DNA of 64,000 nt from an uncultured Flavobacteriaceae bacterium (GTDB taxonomy: Bacteria; Bacteroidota; Bacteroidia; Flavobacteriales; Flavobacteriaceae). Shown piece by piece: positions 9,301 through 18,331 of this stretch. Numbering within the stretch: the first letter of the stretch is position 1; every line of letters starts with the position of its first letter. Both the position numbers and the translations under genes were made by a program. The notes under the pieces are model-generated. The model was not told the DNA's origin. It saw nothing but the letters and a program-made list of their open reading frames with translations, and searched no databases. The stretch is from contig CANLUH010000017.1 in the NCBI GenBank assembly GCA_947494205.1, forward strand, positions 26,149-90,148, given 5' to 3'.

Positions 9301-10065
9301 TTATTGCTCTTTAAGTAGTGCTTCACGAACTTTTCTAAATAAATTAGAAGAGTAAACGAAGTCGGTAACTACTTCATTATCTGTTTTAAAAATAGTATGT
9401 TTAGAACCTTCCCAAGCTTTTAAACCATTGCGAAGAAATACTATTTTTTCACCAATTTCCATAACAGAGTTCATGTCATGAGAATTAATAACCGTTGTTA
9501 TGTTATATTCCTCTGTGATTTCTTGAATTAAGTTATCGATCACTATGGCTGTTTTTGGATCTAAACCAGAATTAGGTTCATCGCAAAATAAGTATTTAGG
9601 ATTATTTACAATAGCACGAGCTATTGCTACACGCTTTTGCATACCTCCAGAAGCTTCACTTGGCATTTTTTTATGAGCGTCGGGTAAGTTAACACGTTTT
9701 AAAACTGCATCAGCTCGCTCTCTCATATCACTCTTACTTAACTTAGTGAACATTTGTAAAGGGAACATCACATTTTCTTCTATAGTCATAGAATCGAATA
9801 AAGCGCTTCCTTGAAATACCATACCAATATTAGCACGCATATCTCGTTTTTTATCCTCACTAAGTTTAGAAAACACTTCGCCATCGTATGCAATACTTCC
9901 TTCTTCGTAATCAAATAATCCTAGTAAGCATTTTAAAAATACCGTTTTCCCAGAACCACTTTGCCCTATAATAAGATTCGTCTTTCCTTTTTCAAAAGTT
10001 GTTGTAATACCTTTTAAAATATGTGCCTCTCCAAACGATTTATGTAAGTCTTTAACTTCTATCAT
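9301..10065 (-). CDS. MlaF-type ABC transporter ATP-binding protein
   Basis: 254 residues. Walker A GQSGSGKT (34-41), ABC signature SGGMQKRVAIARA, and Walker B LFCDEP leading into NSGLDPKTA are all intact. The signature and the short loop after Walker B match MlaF/Ttg2A ATPases, which power phospholipid movement between the membranes. Its start codon overlaps the stop of the MlaE-type permease by one base, so the two are translationally coupled. No MCE-domain (MlaD) gene is adjacent; it must be elsewhere or absent. Confidence 0.93.
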   Translation of the reverse strand: MIEVKDLHKSFGEAHILKGITTTFEKGKTNLIIGQSGSGKTVFLKCLLGLFDYEEGSIAYDGEVFSKLSEDKKRDMRANIGMVFQGSALFDSMTIEENVMFPLQMFTKLSKSDMRERADAVLKRVNLPDAHKKMPSEASGGMQKRVAIARAIVNNPKYLFCDEPNSGLDPKTAIVIDNLIQEITEEYNITTVINSHDMNSVMEIGEKIVFLRNGLKAWEGSKHTIFKTDNEVVTDFVYSSNLFRKVREALLKEQ

Positions 10066-10802
10066 TAGCTCAGTAATAGTTGGGTTAATATATAATTTAA
10101 AAGAATAATAATAACACTAGTCCAAACAAACGATGTTGTGCTAGCCTTACCAACTTCTAAAGCGCCACCTTTCATATAAAATCCATGATAAGAAGGAACA
10201 GTCGCTAATATAAAAGCAAACAATAATGTTTTTATAAACGCATATGTGATGTGAAAGGGGGTGAAATCAGTTTGAATCCCTAAGATGTAATCATCTAAAG
10301 ACGCATAACCGCCAAAAACACAAGCAGCTAATCCTCCCATAATACCTAAAAACATGGCTATGGAAATAATAAAAGGATATAGTGTTAAAGCTACAAACTT
10401 AGGAAACACCAAATAGTTTAAAGAGTTAATACCCATAACCTCTAAAGCATCTATTTGCTCAGTTACACGCATGGTTCCTATACTAGAAGTAATAAAAGAT
10501 CCAACTTTACCAGCCATAATAATGGACATAAAAGTCGGTGCAAATTCTAAAACTATAGATTGTCTAGTGGCAAAACCAACTAAATATTTTGGAATCAACG
10601 GATTGTCTATGTTTAGAGCCGTTTGTATAGTAACAACGCCACCAACAAAAAAGGCAATAAAGGAAACAATACCTAGGGACCCAATAATTAAATCGTCAAC
10701 ATCCTTTAGTATTAGTTGTTTCATAACAGACCATTTGGTTTGCTTACGAAACATCTCGAAGGTCATTAAAAAATAAACACCAATATTATGTAGGTACTGC
10801 AT
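10065..10802 (-). CDS. MlaE-type ABC transporter permease
   Basis: 245 residues with about five to six membrane helices. The MlaE family core is present: FVGGVVTIQTALN, the segment around GSFITSSIGTMRVTEQIDALEVMGI, and LAACVFGGYASL. It forms the membrane part of a lipid transporter with the ATPase encoded next to it. It is the first gene of this pair; the 283-bp region upstream separates it from the divergent pafA-like gene. Confidence 0.93.
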   Translation of the reverse strand: MQYLHNIGVYFLMTFEMFRKQTKWSVMKQLILKDVDDLIIGSLGIVSFIAFFVGGVVTIQTALNIDNPLIPKYLVGFATRQSIVLEFAPTFMSIIMAGKVGSFITSSIGTMRVTEQIDALEVMGINSLNYLVFPKFVALTLYPFIISIAMFLGIMGGLAACVFGGYASLDDYILGIQTDFTPFHITYAFIKTLLFAFILATVPSYHGFYMKGGALEVGKASTTSFVWTSVIIILLNYILTQLLLS

Positions 10803-11052
10803 AAGTTAATTTGTTGCTGCTAAAGTATAAAAAGTCTAGATGAACCCGTTGTGCAATTTGATAAAATTTGCCTATTCGGGTAGATTTTACAATTAAGAAT
10901 GAGTGAAATTTGTATCAATAATAAGAATTTTAACTAAAAAAAGAGGTTAGGGGACTATTTATCATTCTTCAAAATTACCGAAGCACATGAATTAATATAG
11001 CATTTTTAGATTTCTTTACAATAATTTAAAATAATAACTAAAATGAAAACTG

Positions 11053-11060
11053 TATTTTTG
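11053..11060 (+). promoter_or_regulatory. Promoter of the PafA-type phosphatase, -7 element
   Basis: TATTTTTG is an exact TAnnTTTG match; transcription would start near 11065, about 21 nt before the ATG. No good -33 TTTG is visible. Confidence 0.5.
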
Positions 11061-11085
11061 AAGCTTATAATAAAACCAATTCATT

Positions 11086-12765
11086 ATGAGATTTTTTCTG
11101 AGTGCTATAGTTATGTTACTACTAATAAGTTGTAAAGCACAAAACGAAGTTACTTCTACAGTTACCACTTCTGTTGTTAGTAAATCAACGACTAAAGCGT
11201 TATATGTAAAACCAAAATTAGTAGTCGGTATTGTAGTAGATCAAATGCGATACGATTATTTAACACGTTTTTATAATAAATATGGCGATGGTGGTTTTAA
11301 GCGCATGATAAATGAAGGGTTTAATTGTAAAAATAATCATTACAATTATGTACCAACTTATACAGGTCCAGGACATGCTTCTGTTTATACAGGAACGACG
11401 CCTAAATACCACGGCATAATAGCCAACGATTGGTATGATAAAACATTAAAAGCCTCTGTCTATTGTGCAGGAGATAAAACAGTACAATCGGTAGGGACAG
11501 CATCTACAGCGGGACAAATGTCGCCTCGACGCATGAAAACTACAAGTTTTGCGGACGAAAACAGATTGTTTACGCAATTACAAGGAAAAACAATAGGGAT
11601 TTCTATTAAAGATAGAGGCGCTATTTTACCAGCAGGACACACTGCAAATGGAGCCTATTGGTTTAATGGAAAAGAAGAAGGAAACTTTATAACAAGCTCC
11701 TTTTATATGAATAGCTTACCAAATTGGGTAAATGCATTTAACAATTCAGATACAGCAGAAAACTATTTAAAAGTCTGGAATACATTATATAATATTAATA
11801 CTTACACAGAAAGTGGGAGTGACTTAAATGCTTTTGAAGCTGGTTTTAAAGGAAAAGAGACCGCAACCTTTCCATACGATTTAAGTGTATTGAAAACAGA
11901 AAACAGAGGTTTCGATATTTTAAAAGCAACGCCTTATGGAAATAGCATAGTTGCAGATTTTGCTATTGCTGCAATTGATGGAGAGCAGTTAGGGAAAGAT
12001 GCTATAACAGATGTGTTAACCGTAAGTTTTTCTAGTACAGATTATGTAGGCCATAATTTTGGAGTAAACTCAAAAGAGTTAGAAGATACTTATATTAGAT
12101 TAGATAAAGATTTAGAGCGTATTTTAAAAACCTTAGATGCTAAAGTAGGAGTAGGAGAGTACACAGTGTTTTTAACATCAGACCATGGAGCTGTTGAGGT
12201 GCCAGCTTATTTACAGAGTGTTAATATACCAGCGGGGTACTTTAATAGAGAAGGCTTAAAAGAGAAGTTAGAAGCCTTTTTATTTAAGCAATTTAATGTT
12301 TCTAACGTTATAGAAAATATTAGTAATAATCAAATCTTTTTAGATCGAGCACGTTTACAGCTGTTAGATATAGATGTGGACAACGTACAAGATGCGCTAG
12401 TAAACGAATTGATTACTTATAAAGATATAGAGAAAGTATATTCTGCCAAAACGATGCAAACAGCTGCATTTACTACAGGGATAGAAAAATTATTGCAAAA
12501 TGGTTATAACCAAAAACGTTCTGGAGATGTTATTATGGTTAAATCTCCGGCAGTTATAAGCTATGGAAGAACAGGTTCAACACATGGTTCTGCTTTAAAT
12601 TACGATACACATGTTCCGTTATTATTCTTTGGTAAAGGAATAGCTAAAGGGAGTACAATAACCAAAACAGAAATTACAGATATAGCCCCAACAATCTCTG
12701 CTTTATTAGGGGTTAGTTTTCCTAATGGCGCTACTGGGCAACCTTTAGAGTATGTTATAGACTAA
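11086..12765 (+). CDS. pafA: PafA-type alkaline phosphatase, probable lipoprotein
   Basis: 559 residues. A lipoprotein-like signal ends LLLISC (Cys16). The alkaline phosphatase fold carries metal ligands Asp52 (VVDQMRYDYL), the nucleophile Thr93 in PTYTGPGH, TDYVGH, SDHGA and GSTHGS. The residues that mark PafA phosphomonoesterases rather than diesterases are present: Asn114 (IIANDWYD) and Lys175/Arg177 (SIKDRGA). Known PafA enzymes are periplasmic, release phosphate from many monoesters and are not shut off by phosphate. It is followed after 16 bp by a DEDDh nuclease gene. Confidence 0.9.
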   Translation: MRFFLSAIVMLLLISCKAQNEVTSTVTTSVVSKSTTKALYVKPKLVVGIVVDQMRYDYLTRFYNKYGDGGFKRMINEGFNCKNNHYNYVPTYTGPGHASVYTGTTPKYHGIIANDWYDKTLKASVYCAGDKTVQSVGTASTAGQMSPRRMKTTSFADENRLFTQLQGKTIGISIKDRGAILPAGHTANGAYWFNGKEEGNFITSSFYMNSLPNWVNAFNNSDTAENYLKVWNTLYNINTYTESGSDLNAFEAGFKGKETATFPYDLSVLKTENRGFDILKATPYGNSIVADFAIAAIDGEQLGKDAITDVLTVSFSSTDYVGHNFGVNSKELEDTYIRLDKDLERILKTLDAKVGVGEYTVFLTSDHGAVEVPAYLQSVNIPAGYFNREGLKEKLEAFLFKQFNVSNVIENISNNQIFLDRARLQLLDIDVDNVQDALVNELITYKDIEKVYSAKTMQTAAFTTGIEKLLQNGYNQKRSGDVIMVKSPAVISYGRTGSTHGSALNYDTHVPLLFFGKGIAKGSTITKTEITDIAPTISALLGVSFPNGATGQPLEYVID

Positions 12766-12781
12766 TTTTCACAATTATAGT

Positions 12782-13303
12782 ATGAGTTACATAATGGTAG
12801 ACATAGAGTCCGATGGTCCAATACCGGGGGATTTTTCTATGATTAGTTTTGGAGCTGTGCTTGTTGATGAGCATTTGGATAGAACATTTTATGGGCAATT
12901 AAGACCAATATCTGAAGTTTATAACAAAGATGCATTAGCTGTTTCTGGTTTTACAAGAGAAGAAACATTACAGTTTAATGAGCCAAAAACTGTAATGTTA
13001 GATTTTAAAAATTGGATTATAGAAAACTCTAAAGGAAGGCCAATTTTTATTAGTGATAATAACGGATTCGATTGGATGTTTATTTGTTGGTATTTTCATC
13101 ATTTTATACAAGAAAATCCATTTGGATATTCTTCTAGACGCTTATCCGATTTATTCTGCGGACTAGAAAAAGATACTTTTGCTAAGTGGAAACATTTACG
13201 TAAAACGCTGCACACTCATAATCCAGTAGATGATGCTATGGGAAATGCTGAAGTATTATTAATGATGAAACAGGAAATGGATTTAAAAATTAGTTTGAAA
13301 TAA
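12782..13303 (+). CDS. DEDDh-type 3'-5' exonuclease
   Basis: 173 residues. RNase-T/DnaQ-like superfamily with ExoI Asp7 and Glu9 (MVDIESDGP), ExoII Asp97 (NNGFDWMF) and ExoIII His146/Asp151 (HNPVDDAMGNAE), giving the DEDDh set. The short single-domain form and the DIESDGP start resemble the Rv2179c-like group of 3'-5' exoribonucleases rather than DnaQ. Cytoplasmic, no signal peptide. It shares a strand with the phosphatase 16 bp upstream and converges on the next gene. Confidence 0.8.
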   Translation: MSYIMVDIESDGPIPGDFSMISFGAVLVDEHLDRTFYGQLRPISEVYNKDALAVSGFTREETLQFNEPKTVMLDFKNWIIENSKGRPIFISDNNGFDWMFICWYFHHFIQENPFGYSSRRLSDLFCGLEKDTFAKWKHLRKTLHTHNPVDDAMGNAEVLLMMKQEMDLKISLK

Positions 13304-13323
13304 CTTCTAAGTATAAAAGTATT

Positions 13324-13851
13324 TTATTCTGTAATGAAAGCTTTTAAGTCATCTATAGCATAAGCTTTTAGGAAATCGGTTTCGCCTATAGTATCGCCTT
13401 CTGTAGAATCATAATCCATTAAAATTTTCCAAGCACCTTCTTCTTTAATAAACAAGACATGAAATTTGACATAGTAACTCTTTTCGTTGTTTTGTCCCTT
13501 GTTTCTAGTTAACTTATAGATACCTCTTTCACTAGCAGTGCTGTCGTTATTAATGCGTTCAAAAAAACGAAGCGCTATGGTATTTGTAACATTATTATGT
13601 TTAGAGTTTTGAAATGTTGCTTTGTAGTTCGTTATATAGCTTTTATAGTCTAATATGCGTTTTCCGCCTGAAATACGAATCAATTTTTTAGAATGTATTT
13701 CTGCCATAGGTTCAGAGTCTAAAGTTTCAAAAGCTAGATAAAATTTTGCCCAAACTTTATTTATGTCCTTTAAATGGGGTTCAGATTGTGAGTGGCTATT
13801 TGTAGAAAAAACAATACAGAATAGAATGGATAAAGAAGTGTACTTAAACAT
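13324..13851 (-). CDS. Exported NTF2/SnoaL-like protein
   Basis: 175 residues. A signal peptide (about 1-21, MFKYTSLSILFCIVFSTNSHS) precedes a domain with the usual NTF2-like layout: an N-terminal helix (INKVWAKFYLAFETLDSEPMAEIHS), a middle with a growing beta sheet, and the closing strand EEGAWKILMDYDS. Such domains bind small ligands or serve as enzymes; no active site can be assigned. It lies 64 bp downstream of the acyl-CoA-binding protein gene and may be read through from the phospholipid operon. Confidence 0.7.
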   Translation of the reverse strand: MFKYTSLSILFCIVFSTNSHSQSEPHLKDINKVWAKFYLAFETLDSEPMAEIHSKKLIRISGGKRILDYKSYITNYKATFQNSKHNNVTNTIALRFFERINNDSTASERGIYKLTRNKGQNNEKSYYVKFHVLFIKEEGAWKILMDYDSTEGDTIGETDFLKAYAIDDLKAFITE

Positions 13852-13915
13852 AATTAAATGATTTAAAAATATTCAACTATTAATTGTAAAATTAAGAAGC
13901 AGTATGTATTACCTT

Positions 13916-14188
13916 CTATTTACGGTACAAAAAGTAATTATTTACTAATTCTATGTAAGTACGCTTAGCTTCTTCTTCGCTAATATGTTGTATCTGAAAT
14001 AACGCGTTAGTTTTAAACGCATTTATTATAGGTGTACGGCTACTAGGTCTTTCGTAATTATTTGTCGCTTTTTTATAATAAGCATATAGCCGAAGTAAAA
14101 AATCTGCAGGAAAAGGCTCTGTATGGTCATTTATTCGCTCTACAGCGTCATTAAATGCTAATTCTAATGCTTCTTCTTCTGAATTCAT
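13916..14188 (-). CDS. Acyl-CoA-binding protein
   Basis: 90 residues, the typical size for a four-helix ACBP. The family pattern is visible: LELAFNDAVERIN, then LRLYAYYKKATN (the KQAT-like core that holds the CoA) and a C-terminal helix. It would hold or shuttle long-chain acyl-CoA in the cytoplasm. The gene starts 2 bp after psd ends, so it belongs to the phospholipid operon, which suits a role in feeding acyl chains to membrane lipid synthesis. Confidence 0.88.
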   Translation of the reverse strand: MNSEEEALELAFNDAVERINDHTEPFPADFLLRLYAYYKKATNNYERPSSRTPIINAFKTNALFQIQHISEEEAKRTYIELVNNYFLYRK

Positions 14189-14190
14189 TT

Positions 14191-14841
14191 TTAGTTTTGA
14201 GCGATAATACTTTCACCCCCGCGTACTTTATCGTTCAGTTTTACTTTAATGTTTGTGTCTAAAGGTAAATATAAATCTACTCTTGACCCAAATTTAATAA
14301 ATCCTTGATCGCTACCTTGCACAACATCTTGGTCTACTTCTGCATAGTTAACAATACGTTTAGCTAATGCTCCTGCAATTTGCCTAAATAATACTTTTCC
14401 GTAGTTACTATTCTCTACTACTACAGTTGTACGTTCATTTTCTGTACTGGCTTTTGGGTGCCAAGCTACTAGATATTTACCTGGGTGGTATTTACTGTAA
14501 GCTACTTTTCCTCCTATAGGATAGCGTGTTACATGCACATTTATAGGAGACATAAATACACTTATTTGTAAGCGCTTTTCGTTAAAAAATTCAGGTTCGA
14601 AAACCTCTTCTATAACCACTACTTTTCCATCTACAGGAGAAACAACAGTCGTATCATTTAAAACGGTATTACGTTTTGGATTTCTAAAAAACTGAAGTAT
14701 TAAAAATAAAAATACAGCAAGCGTAGCAAATAGTAAATATTGTAACCAATCTATGCTTACGTATTTATCTACTACTAGAAACAGAGCGATAATAACTATA
14801 AACGTTATTGTTATTATTTTAAAACCTTCTTTATGAAACAT
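14191..14841 (-). CDS. psd: Phosphatidylserine decarboxylase, short form
   Basis: 216 residues. It converts phosphatidylserine to phosphatidylethanolamine at the membrane. Two membrane helices near residues 10-50 are followed by the catalytic domain (VVSPVDGKVVV, FMSPINVHVTRYP). The self-cleavage Gly-Ser that makes the pyruvoyl group is in KFGSRVDLYLP. This is the short archaeal/Bacteroidota-type Psd. It overlaps the end of cdsA by 11 bp, and the acyl-CoA-binding protein gene follows at 2 bp. Confidence 0.95.
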   Translation of the reverse strand: MFHKEGFKIITITFIVIIALFLVVDKYVSIDWLQYLLFATLAVFLFLILQFFRNPKRNTVLNDTTVVSPVDGKVVVIEEVFEPEFFNEKRLQISVFMSPINVHVTRYPIGGKVAYSKYHPGKYLVAWHPKASTENERTTVVVENSNYGKVLFRQIAGALAKRIVNYAEVDQDVVQGSDQGFIKFGSRVDLYLPLDTNIKVKLNDKVRGGESIIAQN

Positions 14842-15652
14842 ACTGTAAAATCCTTAAGAATAAATAAATAAATGGTGCTGCAAAAATAATACTATCAAAG
14901 CGGTCTAGCAAACCGCCATGTCCTGGCATAATAGTTCCGCTATCTTTTACGTTTGCTTGACGTTTAAATTTAGACTCTATTAAATCGCCAATTGTCCCTA
15001 TAACACTAACTATTACACTTAAAATTAACCAATTATTAAAATCTAATGTGTTAGTGAACTTAGCTATAAAATAACTTGAAATACAAGCAAATAAAAGTCC
15101 GCCTAAGAAGCCTTCAACCGTTTTTTTAGGAGATATTCTAGGAAATAGCTTTTGTTTACCTATCGATTTCCCTACTAAATATGCGAATGTATCGTTTATC
15201 CAAACTAAAATAAAAGCGCCTAATACAATTTTAGGATTAAATACATTTTGATAGTTTCCTATTAATATTAAAAATACAAAAGCGCTGGAGTGATAAAAAG
15301 TGGTTAATATAAAACGTTTAGATTCGAATAACGGAATCGTTTTTTCTGAAAATAAATCTTTAATTAAAAACAACTGTACAAATATGGTAACTACTTGAAG
15401 TATTCTTGTGGCTTCATCTAAACCATCTGTAGAATTCATTAATGTTTGCCAATATCCAAACACAAAATATAATGCTGTAAATATTATATACGGAATGATG
15501 CTCTTTAATTCTATAAGTTTCATCAGTTCATTTAAACAAATAATCCCGAATAGAAAAAATAGTATTAAAAAGGCATGCTCATTGAATAATGATCCAATAA
15601 GTAATATAATATAAAGTAAACCTGAAAGCCCTCTGGTTAGTGTTTCCTTCAT
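14831..15652 (-). CDS. cdsA: Phosphatidate cytidylyltransferase
   Basis: 273 residues, about eight membrane helices. It makes CDP-diacylglycerol from phosphatidic acid and CTP. The family signature is complete: SPKKTVEGFLGG and, at the end, SGTIMPGHGGLLDRFDS. It sits 7 bp after the LUD-domain gene and overlaps psd by 11 bp, placing two steps toward phosphatidylethanolamine in one transcript. Confidence 0.96.
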   Translation of the reverse strand: MKETLTRGLSGLLYIILLIGSLFNEHAFLILFFLFGIICLNELMKLIELKSIIPYIIFTALYFVFGYWQTLMNSTDGLDEATRILQVVTIFVQLFLIKDLFSEKTIPLFESKRFILTTFYHSSAFVFLILIGNYQNVFNPKIVLGAFILVWINDTFAYLVGKSIGKQKLFPRISPKKTVEGFLGGLLFACISSYFIAKFTNTLDFNNWLILSVIVSVIGTIGDLIESKFKRQANVKDSGTIMPGHGGLLDRFDSIIFAAPFIYLFLRILQYVS

Positions 15653-15659
15653 GTATTAG

Positions 15660-16262
15660 TTATAAGTCTTCTAAAAGTAGCAAATATAAGTTTTTTGAAG
15701 GACTACCATAACTTAAAAAGTCTTTTTCATCAGCTTGTTTAAAATGCTTTATAGTGGTTATGTTGGTAGGTATTTGAGTGTTTTTAGTTTTAATTTCACG
15801 CAAACCTTCCCCTATATTAGTTACAATTTGACTAGTAGTAGCAAAAACTATAACATGACTAGGGAATTCTGGTAATTTCTTTTCTGCTATTTGATTAGAT
15901 GAGATTAAAAGAGAGCCATCATCTGCAATTAAGTTTTCGCAAGAGGTAATAAAGTAGGTGGCTTCGTTTAATTTAGATGTTTTAAGTTTGCATGGCTTAA
16001 ATCGCTTCTCTAATTTTTTGTCATAAAAAAAAGCAGATTTGTCCTGCCAGTCATTTTCTATTAAAATTTCAGATAAATTCTCGAAAATTTCATCTAAGTT
16101 TTCACAGTACAGAAACTTACCGCCATTAGCTTTAAAGTTTATAGTAAAACTTTCGTCTATTGGTAGCTTAACTTGAGGCATGTATTTACCTCGGTCATTA
16201 GATTTTATTTCCTCTTTATCTTTGTCAGATTTAGAGCGAAAAAGATTCCTGAAAAGGCTCAT
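15660..16262 (-). CDS. LUD-domain (LutC/YkgG-like) protein
   Basis: 200 residues, cytoplasmic. The C-terminal half has the LUD pattern: ADDGSLLISSNQIAEKKLPEFP, HVIVFATTSQIVTNIGEGL and the closing LLLLEDL. LutC-like proteins work in lactate oxidation, but Bacteroidota have many lone LUD proteins with unknown partners. The basic N-terminus (LFRNLFRSKSDKDKEE) is not part of the domain. It leads the cdsA-psd-ACBP operon and is cut off from ftsH by a strong terminator. Confidence 0.75.
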   Translation of the reverse strand: MSLFRNLFRSKSDKDKEEIKSNDRGKYMPQVKLPIDESFTINFKANGGKFLYCENLDEIFENLSEILIENDWQDKSAFFYDKKLEKRFKPCKLKTSKLNEATYFITSCENLIADDGSLLISSNQIAEKKLPEFPSHVIVFATTSQIVTNIGEGLREIKTKNTQIPTNITTIKHFKQADEKDFLSYGSPSKNLYLLLLEDL

Positions 16263-16310
16263 TCAAATATTTTGCTATTATAACTGTATCTTAGGATTAT
16301 TTCAAATATA

Positions 16311-16350
16311 AAAAATCTTAAATTAACTAAGGCGCTAATTTAAGATTTTT
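16311..16350 (-). terminator. ftsH terminator
   Basis: A perfect 15-bp stem (AAAAATCTTAAATTA with TAATTTAAGATTTTT) around a 10-base loop, followed by T residues on the minus strand. It lies between the ftsH stop and the LUD gene start, so rsfS-ftsH and LUD-cdsA-psd-ACBP are separate transcripts. Confidence 0.85.
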
Positions 16351-16375
16351 AGTTTTTATTTATGAAATAGAATAT

Positions 16376-18322
16376 TTATTCTTCTTCGTTTTTTGCTTCT
16401 AATACAGGTTCTGTATCGAAAGGTCGTTTTCCAAGAATTTCTTCTAAATCATCCTTAAAAATAACTTCTCTTTCTATAAGTCTCTCTGCTAGTTTATCTA
16501 AAACATCACGTTTAGATTCTAATAAATCTAAAGCACGTTGAAATTGTGTTTCTACAATGTTTTTAATTTCGCCATCAATTAACTCGGCAGTTTTTTCACT
16601 GTATGGTTTTACAAAACCATTTTCACCAGCTGGATCGTAGTACGTTATGTTTCCTACTTTTTCATTCAATCCATAAATCATCACCATGGCTTTAGCTTTT
16701 CTAGTCACACTTTCTAAGTCACTTAAAGCACCAGTTGAGATTTGATCGAAAATAATTCTTTCTGCTGCACGACCACCCATTGTAACACATATTTCGTCTA
16801 AAAATTTGTTTGTTCTAGTAATGTATGCTTCTTGTGGTAAGTACCATGCTGCTCCAAGAGAACGACCTCTAGGTACAATAGTAACTTTTACTAAAGGATC
16901 AGCATGCTCTAAGAACCAACTTACAGTAGCGTGTCCTGCTTCGTGATATGCAATAGTTTTCTTTTCTTCTACAGAGAATAGGTTACTTCTTTTTTCAAGA
17001 CCACCTACAATTCTATCTACAGCATCTAAGAAATCTTGTTTTTCTACAGCTTTCTTATTTGTTCTTGCAGCAATTAAAGCCGCTTCATTACATAGGTTTG
17101 CAATATCTGCTCCAGAAAATCCTGGAGTCTGTTTTGCCAAAAAGTCTACATCTAAACCGTCTACTTTTTTAAGAGGTCTTAGGTGTACTTCAAAAATAGC
17201 ACGTCTTTCTGTTAAGTTCGGTAGGTCTACATATATTTGCCTATCGAAACGTCCAGCACGCATTAAGGCTTTATCTAATATATCTGCTCTATTGGTTGCA
17301 GCTAATACAATTACATTTGTATTAGTGCCAAAACCATCCATTTCTGTTAATAATTGGTTTAGCGTATTTTCACGCTCATCGTTACTTCCAGACATAGCAT
17401 TTTTTCCTCTTGCACGTCCAATAGCATCAATTTCATCTATAAATATAATAGCTGGAGATTTCTCTTTGGCTTGCTTAAATAAATCTCTTACACGAGAGGC
17501 ACCAACACCAACAAACATTTCTACGAAATCTGAACCAGATAAAGAGAAAAAAGGGACTTTGGCTTCACCTGCAACAGCTTTAGCTAATAAGGTTTTACCT
17601 GTTCCTGGAGGGCCTACTAATAAGGCTCCTTTTGGTATTTTACCACCTAGTGATGTATATTTTTCTGGACTTTTTAAGAAATCTACAATCTCTTGAACTT
17701 CTTCTTTAGCGCCTTCTAAACCAGCAACGTCTTTAAAAGTTGTTTTTACTTCAGTATTCTGATCGAAAAGTTTAGCTTTAGATTTTCCAATATTAAAAAT
17801 CTGACCGCCACCGCCACCAGCTCCTCCGCCAGACATACGGCGCATAATGAAAATCCAAACTGCAATGATTAATATAAAAGGAAGAAAACTTATTACCATA
17901 GACCATGGGTTTTCTTCTGTTTTAAGTTTAAGAATATCTTGATTTTCTTTACTTAATCCTTTAATAGCATCATCTAACTTATCTTCAAAGTTTTCTAATT
18001 CTCCAATTTCGAAAACATAGTTAGGCGATCGTTCTGTAGAGAACGGATATTGCTTCGACTTGTTTTTTTCGTGAATGGCTAATTTTTCAGCTTCTTCAGT
18101 TAAATATACTTTAGCTAGTTTTTTATTTACAAGATCAACTTTTTTTACATCTCCATTTTTTACAAATTCGAAAAATTGATATTGGGATATCGCATTTTTA
18201 TCACTTGTAGTATCACTACTAAAAACAGATACGGCTATTAAAGCTATAATTATTAAACCATAAATCCAATAACTATTGAATTTAGATTTTTTAGGGGGTG
18301 TGATTTTTTTATTGTCTGACAT
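16376..18322 (-). CDS. ftsH: ATP-dependent zinc metalloprotease FtsH
   Basis: 648 residues. Membrane-anchored AAA+ protease that removes misassembled membrane proteins and selected regulators. Helix 1 (about 18-35), a periplasmic domain, helix 2 (about 142-161), a Gly-rich linker, then Walker A GPPGTGKT (237-244), Walker B IIFIDEIDAIG (292-302), the second region of homology with RAGRFDRQ, and the zinc site HEAGH (460-464). Everything needed for activity is present. It follows rsfS by 9 bp, as in many Bacteroidota. Confidence 0.98.
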   Translation of the reverse strand: MSDNKKITPPKKSKFNSYWIYGLIIIALIAVSVFSSDTTSDKNAISQYQFFEFVKNGDVKKVDLVNKKLAKVYLTEEAEKLAIHEKNKSKQYPFSTERSPNYVFEIGELENFEDKLDDAIKGLSKENQDILKLKTEENPWSMVISFLPFILIIAVWIFIMRRMSGGGAGGGGGQIFNIGKSKAKLFDQNTEVKTTFKDVAGLEGAKEEVQEIVDFLKSPEKYTSLGGKIPKGALLVGPPGTGKTLLAKAVAGEAKVPFFSLSGSDFVEMFVGVGASRVRDLFKQAKEKSPAIIFIDEIDAIGRARGKNAMSGSNDERENTLNQLLTEMDGFGTNTNVIVLAATNRADILDKALMRAGRFDRQIYVDLPNLTERRAIFEVHLRPLKKVDGLDVDFLAKQTPGFSGADIANLCNEAALIAARTNKKAVEKQDFLDAVDRIVGGLEKRSNLFSVEEKKTIAYHEAGHATVSWFLEHADPLVKVTIVPRGRSLGAAWYLPQEAYITRTNKFLDEICVTMGGRAAERIIFDQISTGALSDLESVTRKAKAMVMIYGLNEKVGNITYYDPAGENGFVKPYSEKTAELIDGEIKNIVETQFQRALDLLESKRDVLDKLAERLIEREVIFKDDLEEILGKRPFDTEPVLEAKNEEE

Positions 18323-18331
18323 GTAGTGCTT

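Noticed and set aside
17292..17696. 134-codon open frame antisense to ftsH
   Set aside because: Fully inside the conserved AAA+ region of ftsH on the other strand; no domain and no start signal.
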